Counted from the stretch's first letter, positions 8,084-19,250 are shown. The stretch: 64,000 bases of DNA from Paracoccus shanxieyensis (GCF_009711265.1 NZ_WMII01000007.1:1-64000); one strand, 5' to 3'. Translations and numbers: made by a program. Notes: generated by a model from the sequence alone, not told the origin.

Positions 8084-9055
8084 ATGACATCCAAGTTGTT
8101 TTTTGGCGCCGTGCTGGGCGCGACTCTGACCATGACGCTGCCCGCGCTGGCGCATGTGACGCTGGAACTGCCCGAGGCGGCGGCTGGCTCGACCTATAAG
8201 GCCGTTCTGCGCATCGGGCATGGCTGCGGTGACAAGGCCACCAAGGCCGTGCGCGTGCAGATCCCCGACGGATTTTACAACGCAAAGCCCATGCCGAAAC
8301 CCGGTTGGGAATTGCAGACCATCACCGGCGATTATGCGCGGCCATTCGACAATCACGGTGAACAGATGACCTCGGGCGTGCGCGAGATCGTCTGGTCGGG
8401 CGGCGATCTGCCCGATGAATGGTATGATGAATTCACGCTGCGCGGCACGGTCGGCCCGGAGCTGGTGGCCGGCAGCACGCTGTATTTCCCGACCGTGCAG
8501 GAATGCGACGGTGCAAGGGAATCATGGATCGACGTGACTGGGGCCGATGACGTGTCAAACCCCGCGCCCAGTCTGCAGATCACCGAGGCCGTAGCCGGGC
8601 CGGGCCACCATCACGGCGGCCATGCCATGCCGGGCGCGGTCACGCTGGGCCAGATCGGCATCTCGGGCCAGTTCACCCGCGCGACGCCCCCCGGCGCCAA
8701 GATCGCGGGCGGCTTCATGGTGCTGAAAAACGACGGCAGCAGCGATGATCGGCTTGTCTCGGTGTCGACGCCGGTGGCCGCGCGGGCCGAGATTCATGAG
8801 ATGAGCATGGACGGCGATGTCATGAAGATGCGCGCGCTGCCTGATGGTCTGCCGCTGCCTGCCGGGCAGGTGGTCGAATTGAAGCCCGGCGGGTATCATC
8901 TGATGCTGATGGGCCTGACGCAGCCGCTGGTCGAAGGCGAAACCGTGCCGCTGACCCTGCATTTTGAACAGGCGGGCGATGTGGACATGACGCTGCCGGT
9001 CGGCCCGATCAACGCCCGCGGCGATCAGGACGGAGACGCACATGCCAACCACTGA
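8084..9055 (+). CDS. YcnI (DUF1775) - PCuAC fusion, periplasmic copper-binding protein
   Basis: A 323-residue exported protein with two copper domains. After a signal peptide ending TLPALA, the mature chain begins HVTLELPEAA; YcnI/DUF1775 proteins bind copper with such an N-terminal His. The YcnI domain covers about residues 24-165. A His-rich linker (PGHHHGGHAMPG, near 175) leads to a PCuAC domain (about 185-310) with EIHEMSMDGDVMKM and GYHLMLMG, the H-M-M-H-M copper(I) site. PCuAC carries copper to cytochrome oxidase CuA or CuB. The next gene overlaps it by 14 bp, so expression is coupled. Confidence 0.88.
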   Translation: MTSKLFFGAVLGATLTMTLPALAHVTLELPEAAAGSTYKAVLRIGHGCGDKATKAVRVQIPDGFYNAKPMPKPGWELQTITGDYARPFDNHGEQMTSGVREIVWSGGDLPDEWYDEFTLRGTVGPELVAGSTLYFPTVQECDGARESWIDVTGADDVSNPAPSLQITEAVAGPGHHHGGHAMPGAVTLGQIGISGQFTRATPPGAKIAGGFMVLKNDGSSDDRLVSVSTPVAARAEIHEMSMDGDVMKMRALPDGLPLPAGQVVELKPGGYHLMLMGLTQPLVEGETVPLTLHFEQAGDVDMTLPVGPINARGDQDGDAHANH

Positions 9056-9668
9056 CCCCAAACGCAATCCGCTGAGCCTGATCCGCTGGCTGCTGTGGTC
9101 GCTGGTGGCCATCGCGCTGGTCGGCGTGGCGTGGTTCTTTCTGATCTCGCCCCGGCTGCAAACCCTGTCTGAATCGGGCATCGACGCGCTGGGGCGCGGG
9201 GATTACCAACTGGTCGCCACCGACGGCTCGGCCTTCACGCAGGAAACGTTGAAGGGTCAGCCCAGTGCCGTGTTCTTCGGCTTTACCCATTGCCCGGATG
9301 TCTGCCCGACCACCTTGGGCGATATCGCGGGCTGGCAAGAGGATCTGGCCGAAAAGCAGGAAAAACTGCGCGCCTTCCTGATTACCGTCGATCCGCAGCG
9401 CGACACCGCCGATATTCTGCGCGACTATGTGTCATGGGTTCCGGGCGTCACCGGCGTCACCGGCTCCGAGGAGGAGATCGCCAAGGCCACCCGCGCCTTC
9501 CGCATCTATGCCAGGAAAGTCCCGACCGAGGGCGGCGACTACACCATGGACCATTCGGCCATGGTGCTGCTGTTCGATGCGCAGGGCAATTACTTCGGCC
9601 TGATCAATTATCAGGAAGACCCCGCCCGCGCGCGGGACAGTCTGGACCGGCTGATGGCCGCAAGCTGA
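9042..9668 (+). CDS. SCO1/SenC/PrrC family copper chaperone
   Basis: A 208-residue protein with one N-terminal membrane anchor (about residues 13-35) and a periplasmic thioredoxin-like domain. CPDVCP and the distal His in MDHSAMVLLFD are the conserved Cu ligands of Sco proteins, which load or reduce the CuA site of cytochrome c oxidase. It overlaps the preceding YcnI-PCuAC gene by 14 bp, a natural functional partner, and is followed at once by a strong terminator. Confidence 0.93.
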   Translation: MPTTDPKRNPLSLIRWLLWSLVAIALVGVAWFFLISPRLQTLSESGIDALGRGDYQLVATDGSAFTQETLKGQPSAVFFGFTHCPDVCPTTLGDIAGWQEDLAEKQEKLRAFLITVDPQRDTADILRDYVSWVPGVTGVTGSEEEIAKATRAFRIYARKVPTEGGDYTMDHSAMVLLFDAQGNYFGLINYQEDPARARDSLDRLMAAS

Positions 9669-9673
9669 CACAG

Positions 9674-9699
9674 AAACGCCGCCCCAAGGGGCGGCGTTT
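9674..9699 (+). terminator. Rho-independent terminator of the copper operon
   Basis: AAACGCCGCCCC-AA-GGGGCGGCGTTT is a perfect 12-bp stem with a 2-nt centre, continuing into a fourth T, starting 6 nt after the SCO stop. It is the clearest intrinsic terminator in the window. Confidence 0.92.
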
Positions 9700-9700
9700 T

Positions 9701-9916
9701 CCGTCATGGCTGGGCAATGATGGCGACCTTGCCCGCAGGGGCTGGGTGGCGGTCCGCCTGGCGCTGAATGCCGTGCCTTGGTGGCTGGGAATTCCCAAGC
9801 TGCCGGGGCGGCATCGGTGCGGTGTCAGGAAGGACGGAGGCTGGCTGGCGCTATGGCTCGCTTGCATTTCCGTTAGAGTGTAATTAGGCGCGCTGGCACG
9901 GGAAGTCAAGATAAAA
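9701..9916. other. Intergenic, no gene seen
   Basis: Open frames exist on both strands, but none has a ribosome-binding site or recognisable protein. The right part becomes A/T-rich and leads into a promoter for the next gene. Confidence 0.5.
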
Positions 9917-9945
9917 TTCAGAAAAATCAAATGGTTTACTATAAT
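9917..9945 (+). promoter_or_regulatory. Candidate sigma-70 promoter
   Basis: TTCAGA (9917-9922), 17-bp spacer, TATAAT (9940-9945). The -10 box is perfect and the -35 matches 4 of 6, in an A/T-rich patch in otherwise GC-rich DNA. Transcription would start about 105 bp before the ATG of the propeller dehydrogenase. Confidence 0.6.
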
Positions 9946-10057
9946 TGTCAGGGATTTCGCCGGCCGGCGGGCGGATAAAAGAAATCTCAGCAATCCCCGG
10001 CGCTTGACCCCGCGGCCTGCATGGCTAGCCTTTGCGCAACCAGCAGGGGGGCAGCAA

Positions 10058-11347
10058 ATGGATTACATGGCAAAGGCAGTGCAGGCGGTGGGGGCGGTCA
10101 TGGTCGCGCTGCGCAAACGGCATCTGCCCGCGGCGCAGGCGGTGGGCGATTCGCCCAGCATTCCGGAAGCCCGCGAACAGGGCATCATGACGCTGAAGAT
10201 GCCGACGGCTCGGGGTTGGGCTGCGGGCGAAAAGCCCGTGGCCGCACCGGGTCTGAAGGTCAATGCCTTCGCGACCGAATTGCAGCATCCGCGCTGGATC
10301 GAGGTTCTGCCCAATGGCGATGTGCTGGTGGCCGAGGCGCTGCAACAGGAACGCAAGCCCCGCGATCTGATGGATCACGCCATGGTGGCGACCATGCGCC
10401 GCGCCAAGGCGACCGGCCACAGTGCCAACCGCGTGACGCTGTGGCGTGACCGCGACGGCGATGGCGTGGCCGAACAGCGCGAGGTCTTTGTCGAAAACCA
10501 GAACCAGCCCTTCGGCATGGCGCTGGCGAATGGCGTTTTCTATCTGGGCAATACGGATGGCATCGTGGCCTTTCCCTATACTCAGGGCGCCACGCGGCTG
10601 GAGGGGCCGGGTCAGCGGCTGGTGGAGTTCAAGCCGGGCGGGCATTGGACGCGCAGCCTGCTGGTGTCACCCGATGGCACGCGGCTTTATGCGGGCGTGG
10701 GGTCGCTGTCAAATATCGGCGATCAGGGCATGGAGGTCGAACAGGGCCGGGCCGCGATCTGGGAACTGGATCTGGAACAGGGCAGGGCGCGGATCTTCGC
10801 CTCGGGTCTGCGCAATCCGGTCGGGCTGGCATGGGAGCCGCAGACCGGCGCGCTGTGGACGGTGGTCAATGAACGCGACGGTCTGGGCGATGAAACGCCG
10901 CCCGATTATCTGACCTCGGTCCGGGATGGCGCGTTCTATGGCTGGCCCTATTGCTATTGGGGCCAAACGGTCGATGACCGGGTTCCGCAGGATGCGCTGC
11001 TGGTGTCGCAGGCGGTGCGGCCCGATTACGCGTTGGGCGGCCATACCGCGTCGCTGGGGCTGTGCTGGATGCCGCAAGGCACCTTGCCGGGCTTTGGCGA
11101 CGGCATGGTGATCGGGCAGCACGGGTCGTGGAACCGCTCGGTTCTTAGCGGCTACAAGCTGATCTTCGTGCCCTTCGCCAATGGCCGCCCGTCGGGGCCG
11201 CCGCGCGATATCCTGACGGGCTTTCTGTCCGAGGACGAGAAATTCTCGCGCGGGCGGCCGGTCGGCGTGGCGATCGGGCCGGATGGCCGGTCGCTCCTGA
11301 TGGCCGACGATGTGGGCGACGTGATCTGGCGCGTCTCGGCGGCTTAG
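10058..11347 (+). CDS. Sorbosone-dehydrogenase-like PQQ-type sugar dehydrogenase
   Basis: A 429-residue beta-propeller protein of the L-sorbosone dehydrogenase / soluble glucose dehydrogenase group. Signatures include HPRWIEVLPNGDVLVAEA (about residues 85-102), FASGLRNPVGLAWEP, GGHTASLGLCW and IGQHGSWNRS. Such enzymes oxidise sugars with PQQ, usually in the periplasm. The start at MDYMAKAVQ follows AGGGGGG; the N-terminus has only a weak hydrophobic run, so export is uncertain. It ends in a 4-bp convergent overlap with the next gene. Substrate and use of PQQ are inferred from family. Confidence 0.82.
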   Translation: MDYMAKAVQAVGAVMVALRKRHLPAAQAVGDSPSIPEAREQGIMTLKMPTARGWAAGEKPVAAPGLKVNAFATELQHPRWIEVLPNGDVLVAEALQQERKPRDLMDHAMVATMRRAKATGHSANRVTLWRDRDGDGVAEQREVFVENQNQPFGMALANGVFYLGNTDGIVAFPYTQGATRLEGPGQRLVEFKPGGHWTRSLLVSPDGTRLYAGVGSLSNIGDQGMEVEQGRAAIWELDLEQGRARIFASGLRNPVGLAWEPQTGALWTVVNERDGLGDETPPDYLTSVRDGAFYGWPYCYWGQTVDDRVPQDALLVSQAVRPDYALGGHTASLGLCWMPQGTLPGFGDGMVIGQHGSWNRSVLSGYKLIFVPFANGRPSGPPRDILTGFLSEDEKFSRGRPVGVAIGPDGRSLLMADDVGDVIWRVSAA

Positions 11348-11814
11348 AAGCTGAGGCGGTAATGTTCGCCGATATCGGGCTTGCTGCTGGTCAGATTGGC
11401 CTTGGCGATCTGATACAGGAAGCCCAGCCCGCCGGTGGTCGACCAGACCTCGGCCCCGGTCAGGGTGAATTTCAGCAGGCGGATATCGGGATCCTGCTCG
11501 CCGTCCTCGAACCAGGCCGAGGCGACGGCGCTCCACAGCTCGTCCAGCTTGGCGCGGTCTTGCGACAGTTCGATCTGCCCCTCGATCCGGGCCCAGAGGC
11601 CGCCCGAGGCGTCGCCGACGATGTGCATGGCATCGAAGGCGCCGGCGGCGGCCTGCTTTTCCAGATCGGTGCCTTCGGCGGTGATGAACCACAGCGCGCC
11701 CTGATCGGGATCGGCATAATGCGACATGGGCACGAAGTTCAGATGCTCGACGCTGCCCAGCATCCCGGCATTGATACCGTCAAGGCGTTTCCAGAAAGTG
11801 TCTTGATCGCTCAT
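11344..11814 (-). CDS. Pyridoxamine 5'-phosphate oxidase-like (general stress protein 26 type)
   Basis: A 156-residue split-barrel protein. FVPMSHYADPDQGALWFITA and later VGDASGGLWARIEGQIELS match the short PNPOx-like stress proteins that bind flavin or F420-like cofactors. Two ATGs lie close together; the second (MSDQDTFW) is 7 nt after GGAGA and was chosen. Its 3' end overlaps the convergent dehydrogenase by 4 bp. No enzyme activity can be assigned. Confidence 0.8.
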   Translation of the reverse strand: MSDQDTFWKRLDGINAGMLGSVEHLNFVPMSHYADPDQGALWFITAEGTDLEKQAAAGAFDAMHIVGDASGGLWARIEGQIELSQDRAKLDELWSAVASAWFEDGEQDPDIRLLKFTLTGAEVWSTTGGLGFLYQIAKANLTSSKPDIGEHYRLSF

Positions 11815-11921
11815 CTTCATTCTCCGCTGTGTCGGGGCCAACGTCGCCGGGCGGTCGGGGTTCCGGCATTTGACATTTGTCATCGTCCCGGCTTGAAGCG
11901 GGCAAAGCGAAGGAGCGCGGC

Positions 11922-12623
11922 ATGACAGATTTTCCCGAACTGGCGCAATTGCGCGCGCTGGCCGATCCGGACAAGGCCGCGCAGGCGGCAGAGTATCACA
12001 AGGTGGCGCGCGAATATCTGGGCGTCGCCGTCCCGGTCATCGACGATCTGGCGCGGACTTGGCGCGAGGGGCTGGATCTGCCCGCGCGGCTGGATCTTGC
12101 GGCCCGGCTGTGGGACAGCGACGTGCATGAGGGACGCATTGCCGCCGCAAAGCTGCTGACGCAGGCGCGGATCCGGCCCGATGACGCGGCGTGGCGGCTG
12201 ATTGCCGGATGGGTGGCGCAATTCGACGGTGCGGCGATTGCCGATCACGTCATGAAGGCGGGCGAAAAGCGGCTGGTCGCCGATCCGTCGCGGCTGGCCG
12301 AGGTCGAGGGCTGGCTGGACCATCCCGATCCTTGGGTGCGCCGCGCCGCGCTGACCGGCACCTTGCCATGGACCCGCATCCGCAACCCGAAACCCGCCGA
12401 TCTGGCGCAGCGCGACCAGATCTTGGGCTGGCTGTCGCGGCTGGCGGGCGACCGCCAGAATGACATCCAGAAGACCATCGGCGTCTGGCTGCGCGATCTG
12501 TCGAAGCACGATCCGCAGCGTGTCCGCGACTGGCTGGCCGCCGACGGCGCGCAACTTCGTCCGGCTGCCCGACGCGAGGCGGCGCGCTGGCTGCCGGACG
12601 ATGGCAAGGCTCAGCCGGAATAA
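11922..12623 (+). CDS. AlkD-like DNA alkylation repair protein
   Basis: A 233-residue alpha-helical protein of the AlkD/HEAT-like superfamily. Tandem helix pairs such as ARLWDSDVHEGRIAAAKLLT, WLDHPDPWVRRAALTGTLPW and RQNDIQKTIGVWLRDLSKHD fit AlkC/AlkD glycosylases, which remove alkylated bases without base flipping. The start has AAGGAG 7 nt upstream. Its 3' end overlaps the next convergent gene by 13 bp. No SOS box was seen in front. Confidence 0.82.
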   Translation: MTDFPELAQLRALADPDKAAQAAEYHKVAREYLGVAVPVIDDLARTWREGLDLPARLDLAARLWDSDVHEGRIAAAKLLTQARIRPDDAAWRLIAGWVAQFDGAAIADHVMKAGEKRLVADPSRLAEVEGWLDHPDPWVRRAALTGTLPWTRIRNPKPADLAQRDQILGWLSRLAGDRQNDIQKTIGVWLRDLSKHDPQRVRDWLAADGAQLRPAARREAARWLPDDGKAQPE

Positions 12624-13156
12624 ACCTCAAGCGTGGGCAGGTCGGTCAGGCTGACACCCAGCAACTGCAAGGCGGGCAGTGAGACTTGGCTGCCGCCGCT
12701 GGCCGGACCGCCCAGCGGGATCAGCCGCAGATTGGCGGATTTCCCGGTGGCCGGGTTGACGACGCGGCCCGCGATTTCCGAACTGACCAGCGGCGTCTTC
12801 ATCCAGAACCCCGCCTGCGACGGATCCCCCAGCGAGGCGACGGTCGTGCCCAGCCGCTGACCGCCCGCCACGGGCGCGGCCGCTTGGGCCCGCTCGGCGC
12901 TGCTGGTCGTGTCCAGATTGGCCACGCTCTGCGCCGCCGACACCCCGATCGTCGAGGCCGAGACCGACTTGCCCGGCGTGCGCGGCGCGGTTCCGGTCAG
13001 CACCGGACCCGCGATCACCGGCTGGCCGGTGGCCGGGTCGGTCATCGTCGGCATGACCGGCGCGGACCCGCTGGCGCTGTCCTTGCTGCCGGTCTGGCTG
13101 CAGGCGGCGATGGCCAGCACGGCCAGCAGCCCCAGCAGGCGAAACGGTTTCGTCAT
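12611..13156 (-). CDS. Conserved lipoprotein of unknown function
   Basis: A 181-residue lipoprotein: MTKPFRLLGLLAVLAIAAC is a signal peptide with lipobox IAAC. The mature part is Ser/Thr/Ala-rich and ends in a conserved block with FWMKTPLVSSEIAGRV and LLGVSLTDLPTLEVY. Similar Rhodobacterales proteins are sometimes labelled 'D-galactarate dehydratase', which this small exported protein does not support. The start follows AAGGGGGCATGTC and was preferred over a longer frame without a signal peptide. Function unknown, perhaps envelope related. Confidence 0.75.
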   Translation of the reverse strand: MTKPFRLLGLLAVLAIAACSQTGSKDSASGSAPVMPTMTDPATGQPVIAGPVLTGTAPRTPGKSVSASTIGVSAAQSVANLDTTSSAERAQAAAPVAGGQRLGTTVASLGDPSQAGFWMKTPLVSSEIAGRVVNPATGKSANLRLIPLGGPASGGSQVSLPALQLLGVSLTDLPTLEVYSG

Positions 13157-13296
13157 GACATGCCCCCTTCGGCTTTCTGCCCACAGGCTAAGGGCGAGTG
13201 CGCGGCAATGTCCACCGCAACCACCGATTCTGGTTGCCAGACTATTAACCATTCGGCTGGCTTGTGCCGATGGGGGCGGGGGCCTACATTCGGGGG

Positions 13297-14316
13297 ATGG
13301 ACGCGCTGGCCCCTCTTGTCGATCCCTTTCACCGCCCGATCAGCTATCTGCGGGTGTCGGTGACGGATCGCTGCGATTTCCGCTGCACCTATTGCATGGC
13401 AGAGCACATGCAGTTCCTGCCCAAACGCGATCTGCTGACGCTTGAGGAACTGGACCGGCTGTGTTCGGCCTTTGTCGGTCTGGGCGTGCGCAAGCTGCGT
13501 GTGACCGGGGGCGAGCCGCTGGTGCGGCGCAATATCATGGAATTCTTCCGCGCCATGTCGCGGCATCTGGGGCAGGGGCTGGATGAGCTGACCCTGACGA
13601 CCAATGGCAGCCAGCTTGCGCGGTTCGCGCAGGAACTGGCCGATTGCGGCGTGAAGCGGGTCAATGTCTCGCTGGATACGCTGGATCCGGACCGTTTCGC
13701 GCAGATCACCCGCTGGGGGCGGCTGCCGCAGGTGCTGGAGGGCATTGCCGCCGCCAAGGCCGCCGGTCTGCGCGTCAAGATCAACACCGTCGCGCTGAAG
13801 GGCTTCAACGAGGATGAGCTGTTTTCGCTGCTGGATTGGTGCGCGGGCGAAGGCCACGATCTGACCTTCATCGAGGTGATGCCCATGGGCGACATGGGCG
13901 AAGAACAGCGGCTGGACCAGTATTCGGCGCTGTCGGATCTGCGCGGCAGGTTACAGGAACGGTTCACGCTGACGCCTCTGGCCGAACGGACGGGCGGGCC
14001 TGCGCGCTATGTCCGGGTGAATGACACCGGGCAGAAGATCGGCTTCATCACACCGCTGACGCATAATTTCTGCGAAAGCTGCAACCGCGTCCGGCTGACC
14101 TGCACGGGTGAGCTGTTCATGTGTCTGGGGCAAGAGGACCGCGCCGATCTGCGCGCGCCGCTGCGCGCCAGCGATGATGACGGCATCCTGCGCGATGCCA
14201 TCCGCGAGGCGATCACCCGCAAGCCCAAGGGCCATGACTTCGATTATTCGCGCCGCGCGGACGGGGGGCATGTCTCGGGCCAGATGCCGCGCTTCATGAG
14301 CCATACCGGCGGCTAG
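13297..14316 (+). CDS. moaA: GTP 3',8-cyclase MoaA (molybdenum cofactor)
   Basis: A 339-residue radical SAM enzyme for the first step of molybdenum cofactor synthesis, GTP to 3',8-cyclo-7,8-dihydro-GTP. The N-terminal cluster motif is CDFRCTYC (about residues 25-32) and GGEPL follows. The second 4Fe-4S cluster is held by [13 protein letters not shown]. The C-terminus ends in the conserved HTGG tail. The start [11 protein letters not shown] fits family alignments; an in-frame ATG 11 codons upstream (13264) is the alternative. It converges with a molybdopterin-fold protein, overlapping by 4 bp. Confidence 0.95.
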   Translation: MDALAPLVDPFHRPISYLRVSVTDRCDFRCTYCMAEHMQFLPKRDLLTLEELDRLCSAFVGLGVRKLRVTGGEPLVRRNIMEFFRAMSRHLGQGLDELTLTTNGSQLARFAQELADCGVKRVNVSLDTLDPDRFAQITRWGRLPQVLEGIAAAKAAGLRVKINTVALKGFNEDELFSLLDWCAGEGHDLTFIEVMPMGDMGEEQRLDQYSALSDLRGRLQERFTLTPLAERTGGPARYVRVNDTGQKIGFITPLTHNFCESCNRVRLTCTGELFMCLGQEDRADLRAPLRASDDDGILRDAIREAITRKPKGHDFDYSRRADGGHVSGQMPRFMSHTGG

Positions 14317-14786
14317 CGATACTCCATCGCCACGATATCCTTGATGTGGCGCGCGCCGCGCATATCGCCGGGCGCGACGATGCGCAGACCATCCGGAATG
14401 GGCGCGCCATTCATCTGATAGGCCAGCAGAATGGGACGCGCGCCGAAATCGGGCGCGATCTCGCCAACCGAAAACGCGACCGCATGGCCATCGCCCGCGC
14501 GGACCAGCAGCGTATGGCGCAGCGCGGATTTGGGGTCATCGACCAGCCCCCTGGCCGATAACAGATCCCACAGCAAGACGCCGGTATAGATCCCGGTCTC
14601 GATCCCCTTGGAACTGCGATAGGCCGAGGCGACCTGCGTTTGCGGCAATTGCGCAAGGCTTTCGGCATCCAGCGTTTCCGCCGCGCGGTCAGGCAGGGTC
14701 AGTTGCGCGGTTTCCGCCGCGATGGCGGGCAGAGCCAGCAGACCGGCCAAAAGCAATGCGGGGATTCGTTGCGCTGCGTTGAACAT
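14313..14786 (-). CDS. Exported molybdopterin-binding-fold (SUOX-like) protein
   Basis: A 157-residue protein with a signal peptide ([15 protein letters not shown], about residues 10-24) and a short domain of the oxidoreductase molybdopterin-binding type. The block [15 protein letters not shown] and the C-terminal [19 protein letters not shown] match small proteins of that family. It is too small to be a full sulfite oxidase and lacks an obvious Cys ligand for Mo, so cofactor binding is doubtful. It overlaps moaA tail to tail. Confidence 0.75.
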   Translation of the reverse strand: MFNAAQRIPALLLAGLLALPAIAAETAQLTLPDRAAETLDAESLAQLPQTQVASAYRSSKGIETGIYTGVLLWDLLSARGLVDDPKSALRHTLLVRAGDGHAVAFSVGEIAPDFGARPILLAYQMNGAPIPDGLRIVAPGDMRGARHIKDIVAMEYR

Positions 14787-14843
14787 ATCGAATTGCTAAC
14801 ATGTCGCGCAGACTTGGCAAGCGGAAAGGCGGACTGCGGAAAT

Positions 14844-14858
14844 GTTCGCACTTTGTCC
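14844..14858 (+). promoter_or_regulatory. SOS (LexA) box candidate upstream of uvrA
   Basis: GTTC-GCACTTT-GTCC is one mismatch from the alphaproteobacterial LexA direct repeat GTTC-N7-GTTC. It lies 73 bp before the uvrA ATG, and uvrA is SOS-controlled in Rhodobacter relatives. Confidence 0.6.
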
Positions 14859-14930
14859 CGTGAGCGGTTGCCATTTCGACCTCAATGCCTATGTGATGCG
14901 CTTGGCGGAATCAGAATGTGATCGGGCAAG

Positions 14931-17780
14931 ATGGAACAGAAGTTCATCGAGGTTCGCGGCGCGCGCGAACACAATCTGAAAAACGTGGATATGGATATTC
15001 CGCGCGATCAGCTGGTGGTCATCACCGGCCTGTCGGGCAGCGGCAAGTCCAGTCTGGCCTTTGACACGATCTATGCCGAAGGACAGCGGCGCTATGTCGA
15101 AAGCCTGTCGGCCTATGCCCGGCAGTTTCTGGACATGATGGGCAAGCCGGATGTGGACCATATCAGCGGCCTGTCTCCGGCGATTTCCATCGAACAGAAG
15201 ACGACCTCGAAGAACCCGCGTTCGACCGTGGGGACCGTGACCGAGATCTATGACTATCTGCGGCTGCTGTTTGCGCGGGCGGGCACGCCGTTCAGCCCGG
15301 CGACCGGCCTGCCGATCGAGGCGCAGCAGGTGCAGGACATGGTGGACCGCGTGATGGCGATGCCGGACGGCACGCGCGCCTATCTGCTGGCCCCCATCGT
15401 GCGCGACCGCAAGGGCGAATACAAAAAGGAATTTCTTGAGCTGAGGAAGCAGGGCTTCCAGCGCGTCAAGGTGAATGGCGAATTCCATGAACTGGACGAG
15501 CCGCCGGTTCTGGACAAGAAATTCCGTCACAATATCGACGTGGTGGTCGACCGCATCGTCGTGGGCGTGGGCATGGAGACGCGGCTGGCCGACAGTTTCC
15601 GCACCGCGCTGGATCTGGCCGACGGCATCGCGCTGCTGGAAACCACCGGCGACACGCCCGAGCGGATCACCTTCAGCGAAAAATTCGCCTGCCCGGTCAG
15701 CGGTTTCACCATCCCGGAAATCGAGCCGCGGCTGTTTTCCTTTAACGCGCCTTTCGGGGCCTGTCCGGTCTGCGACGGGCTGGGGGTCGAGCTGTTCTTC
15801 GATGAACGCCTGATCGTGCCCGACAGCGCGCTGTCGATTGCGCAAGGCGCGTTGGCGCCATGGGCCAAGTCGAAATCGGCCTATCTGACCCAGACCGTGA
15901 ATGCGCTGGCCAAGCATTACGCCTTTGACAAGAAAACCCCGTGGAAGGATCTGCCCGCCGAGGTGCAGAAGATGTTCCTGCAGGGCTCGGGTTCCGAAGA
16001 GATCCCGTTCCGCTTCGACGATGCGGGCCGCGTCTATGAGATCAGCCGCACCTTCGAGGGCATCATTCCCAATATGGAACGCCGCTTGCGCGAAAGCGAC
16101 AGCCAGTGGGTCCGCGAGGAATTCGAGAAATATCAGAACAACCGCCCCTGCGGTGCCTGCAGCGGCTATCGCCTGAAACCCGAGGCTCTGGCGGTGAAGA
16201 TCGCCGGCAGCCATATCGGGCAGGTGACCGAGCTTTCCATCCGCGAGGCCTTCGCCTGGGTGGAAGCCGCGCCCGAACATCTGACGAAGCAGAAAAACGA
16301 AATCGCCGCCGCCATCCTGAAGGAAATCCGCGAGCGGCTGGGCTTTCTGGTCAATGTCGGGCTGGATTACCTGACGCTTTCGCGCGCGGCGGGCACGCTG
16401 TCGGGCGGCGAAAGCCAGCGCATCCGTCTGGCCAGCCAGATCGGGTCCGGCCTGACGGGCGTTCTGTATGTGCTGGACGAACCCAGCATCGGCCTGCATC
16501 AGCGCGACAATGACCGGCTGCTGGACACGCTGAAAGGGCTGCGCGATCAAGGCAACTCGGTCATCGTTGTCGAACATGACGAGGATGCGATCCGCCATGC
16601 CGATTACGTGTTCGACATGGGGCCGGGGGCAGGGGTGCATGGCGGGCAGGTCGTCGCCAAAGGCACGCCCGCCGAAATCGCCGCCGGGGGCAGCCTGACC
16701 GGGCAATACCTCTCCGGAGCGCGCGAGATCTCGGTCCCGCGCAATAGGCGCAAGGGCAATGGCAAGGCGATCAAGGTCGTGGGCGCGACCGGCAACAACC
16801 TGAAAAACGTCACCGCCGAGTTTCCGCTGGGCAAGTTCGTCTGCGTCAGCGGCGTGTCGGGCGGCGGCAAGTCCACCCTGACGATTGAAACCCTGTTCAA
16901 GACCGCCAGCCTGCGCCTGAACGGCGCGCGCCAGACCCCCGCCCCCTGCGAGACGATCAAGGGGCTGGAGCTGCTGGATAAAGTCATCGACATCGACCAG
17001 CGCCCCATCGGGCGCACGCCCCGCAGTAACCCGGCCACCTATACCGGCGCCTATACCCATATCCGCGACTGGTATGCCGGTCTGCCGGAATCCAAGGCGC
17101 GCGGCTACAAGCCCGGCCGGTTCAGCTTCAACGTCAAGGGCGGGCGCTGCGAGGCATGTCAGGGCGATGGCGTCATCAAGATCGAGATGCATTTCCTGCC
17201 CGACGTTTACGTCACCTGCGAAACCTGCAAGGGCAAGCGCTACAACCGCGAAACGCTGGAGGTGCAGTTCAAGGGCAAGTCCATCGCCGATGTGCTGGAC
17301 ATGACCGTCGAGGACGCGCAGGAATTCTTCAAGGCCGTGCCCTCGATCCGCGACAAGATGGACGCGCTGCTTGAGGTGGGTCTGGGCTATATCAAGGTCG
17401 GCCAGCAGGCCACGACGCTTTCGGGCGGCGAGGCGCAGCGGGTCAAGCTGTCCAAGGAACTGTCGCGCCGGGCGACAGGCAAGACGCTGTATATTCTGGA
17501 CGAACCCACCACCGGCCTACATTTCGAGGATGTGCGCAAACTGCTGGAAGTGCTGCATTCCCTGGTGGATCAGGGCAATACGGTCGTGGTGATCGAACAC
17601 AATCTGGATGTCATCAAGACCGCCGACTGGATCATCGACATCGGCCCGGAAGGCGGCGATGGCGGCGGACGGATCGTCGCGACCGGCACGCCCGAGGATG
17701 TCGCCAAGGTCAAGGACAGCCATACCGGCCGCTATCTGGCCCCGATGCTGAGCGCCGCCCGCAAACGGGCTGCCGAGTGA
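14931..17780 (+). CDS. uvrA: Excinuclease ABC subunit A
   Basis: The 949-residue DNA damage sensor of nucleotide excision repair. It has two ABC ATPase modules: Walker [13 protein letters not shown] (about residues 32-43) and [16 protein letters not shown] (about 642), with signature motifs [14 protein letters not shown] and [15 protein letters not shown]. Zinc-finger cysteines are seen in CPVCDG, CGAC and CEACQGDG...CETCKG. Full length for the family. An SOS-like box lies upstream, and a DUF4260 gene overlaps its stop. Confidence 0.97.
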   Translation: MEQKFIEVRGAREHNLKNVDMDIPRDQLVVITGLSGSGKSSLAFDTIYAEGQRRYVESLSAYARQFLDMMGKPDVDHISGLSPAISIEQKTTSKNPRSTVGTVTEIYDYLRLLFARAGTPFSPATGLPIEAQQVQDMVDRVMAMPDGTRAYLLAPIVRDRKGEYKKEFLELRKQGFQRVKVNGEFHELDEPPVLDKKFRHNIDVVVDRIVVGVGMETRLADSFRTALDLADGIALLETTGDTPERITFSEKFACPVSGFTIPEIEPRLFSFNAPFGACPVCDGLGVELFFDERLIVPDSALSIAQGALAPWAKSKSAYLTQTVNALAKHYAFDKKTPWKDLPAEVQKMFLQGSGSEEIPFRFDDAGRVYEISRTFEGIIPNMERRLRESDSQWVREEFEKYQNNRPCGACSGYRLKPEALAVKIAGSHIGQVTELSIREAFAWVEAAPEHLTKQKNEIAAAILKEIRERLGFLVNVGLDYLTLSRAAGTLSGGESQRIRLASQIGSGLTGVLYVLDEPSIGLHQRDNDRLLDTLKGLRDQGNSVIVVEHDEDAIRHADYVFDMGPGAGVHGGQVVAKGTPAEIAAGGSLTGQYLSGAREISVPRNRRKGNGKAIKVVGATGNNLKNVTAEFPLGKFVCVSGVSGGGKSTLTIETLFKTASLRLNGARQTPAPCETIKGLELLDKVIDIDQRPIGRTPRSNPATYTGAYTHIRDWYAGLPESKARGYKPGRFSFNVKGGRCEACQGDGVIKIEMHFLPDVYVTCETCKGKRYNRETLEVQFKGKSIADVLDMTVEDAQEFFKAVPSIRDKMDALLEVGLGYIKVGQQATTLSGGEAQRVKLSKELSRRATGKTLYILDEPTTGLHFEDVRKLLEVLHSLVDQGNTVVVIEHNLDVIKTADWIIDIGPEGGDGGGRIVATGTPEDVAKVKDSHTGRYLAPMLSAARKRAAE

Positions 17781-18157
17781 CGCCACAAAGCGAGGGCCAC
17801 CCGACCCGCGACTGGCAGCGGGTGGAAGGCGCAGGCATGGCGCTTGGCGGCATGGTGATTGCCGGGGTGTCGTCATTCGGGCCGTGGTGGGCGTGGCTTC
17901 TGGTGCTGGTGGCCCCCGAAATCAGCGCCGCCGCCTATCTGGCCGGGCCACGGATCGGGGCGTTCGTCTATAATCTGACGCATCTCTACGCAGCGTCATT
18001 TCTGCTGATGATCCTTGGCGTCGGCCTTGGTGCGACGCTGTTGATTGCGGTTGGCGGTCTGTGGCTGGCGCATATCGGCATCTCGCGCGCCATGGGTTTC
18101 GGGCTGAAGTATCCAAGCGGGTATCGCGATACCCATCTGGGCCGCATCGGCCTGTAG
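17777..18157 (+). CDS. DUF4260 family small membrane protein
   Basis: A 126-residue integral membrane protein with three or four hydrophobic segments (about residues 20-55 and 66-105). The C-terminus [20 protein letters not shown] is the hallmark of DUF4260. The GTG start overlaps the uvrA stop by 4 bp (GTGA), so it is probably translated with uvrA. Function unknown. Confidence 0.85.
   Translation: MTPQSEGHPTRDWQRVEGAGMALGGMVIAGVSSFGPWWAWLLVLVAPEISAAAYLAGPRIGAFVYNLTHLYAASFLLMILGVGLGATLLIAVGGLWLAHIGISRAMGFGLKYPSGYRDTHLGRIGL

Positions 18158-19250
<1,093 letters not shown>

Noticed and set aside
9604..9993. Minus-strand ORF across the intergenic region after the SCO gene
   Set aside because: It runs through the intrinsic terminator, lacks a ribosome-binding site and resembles no family.
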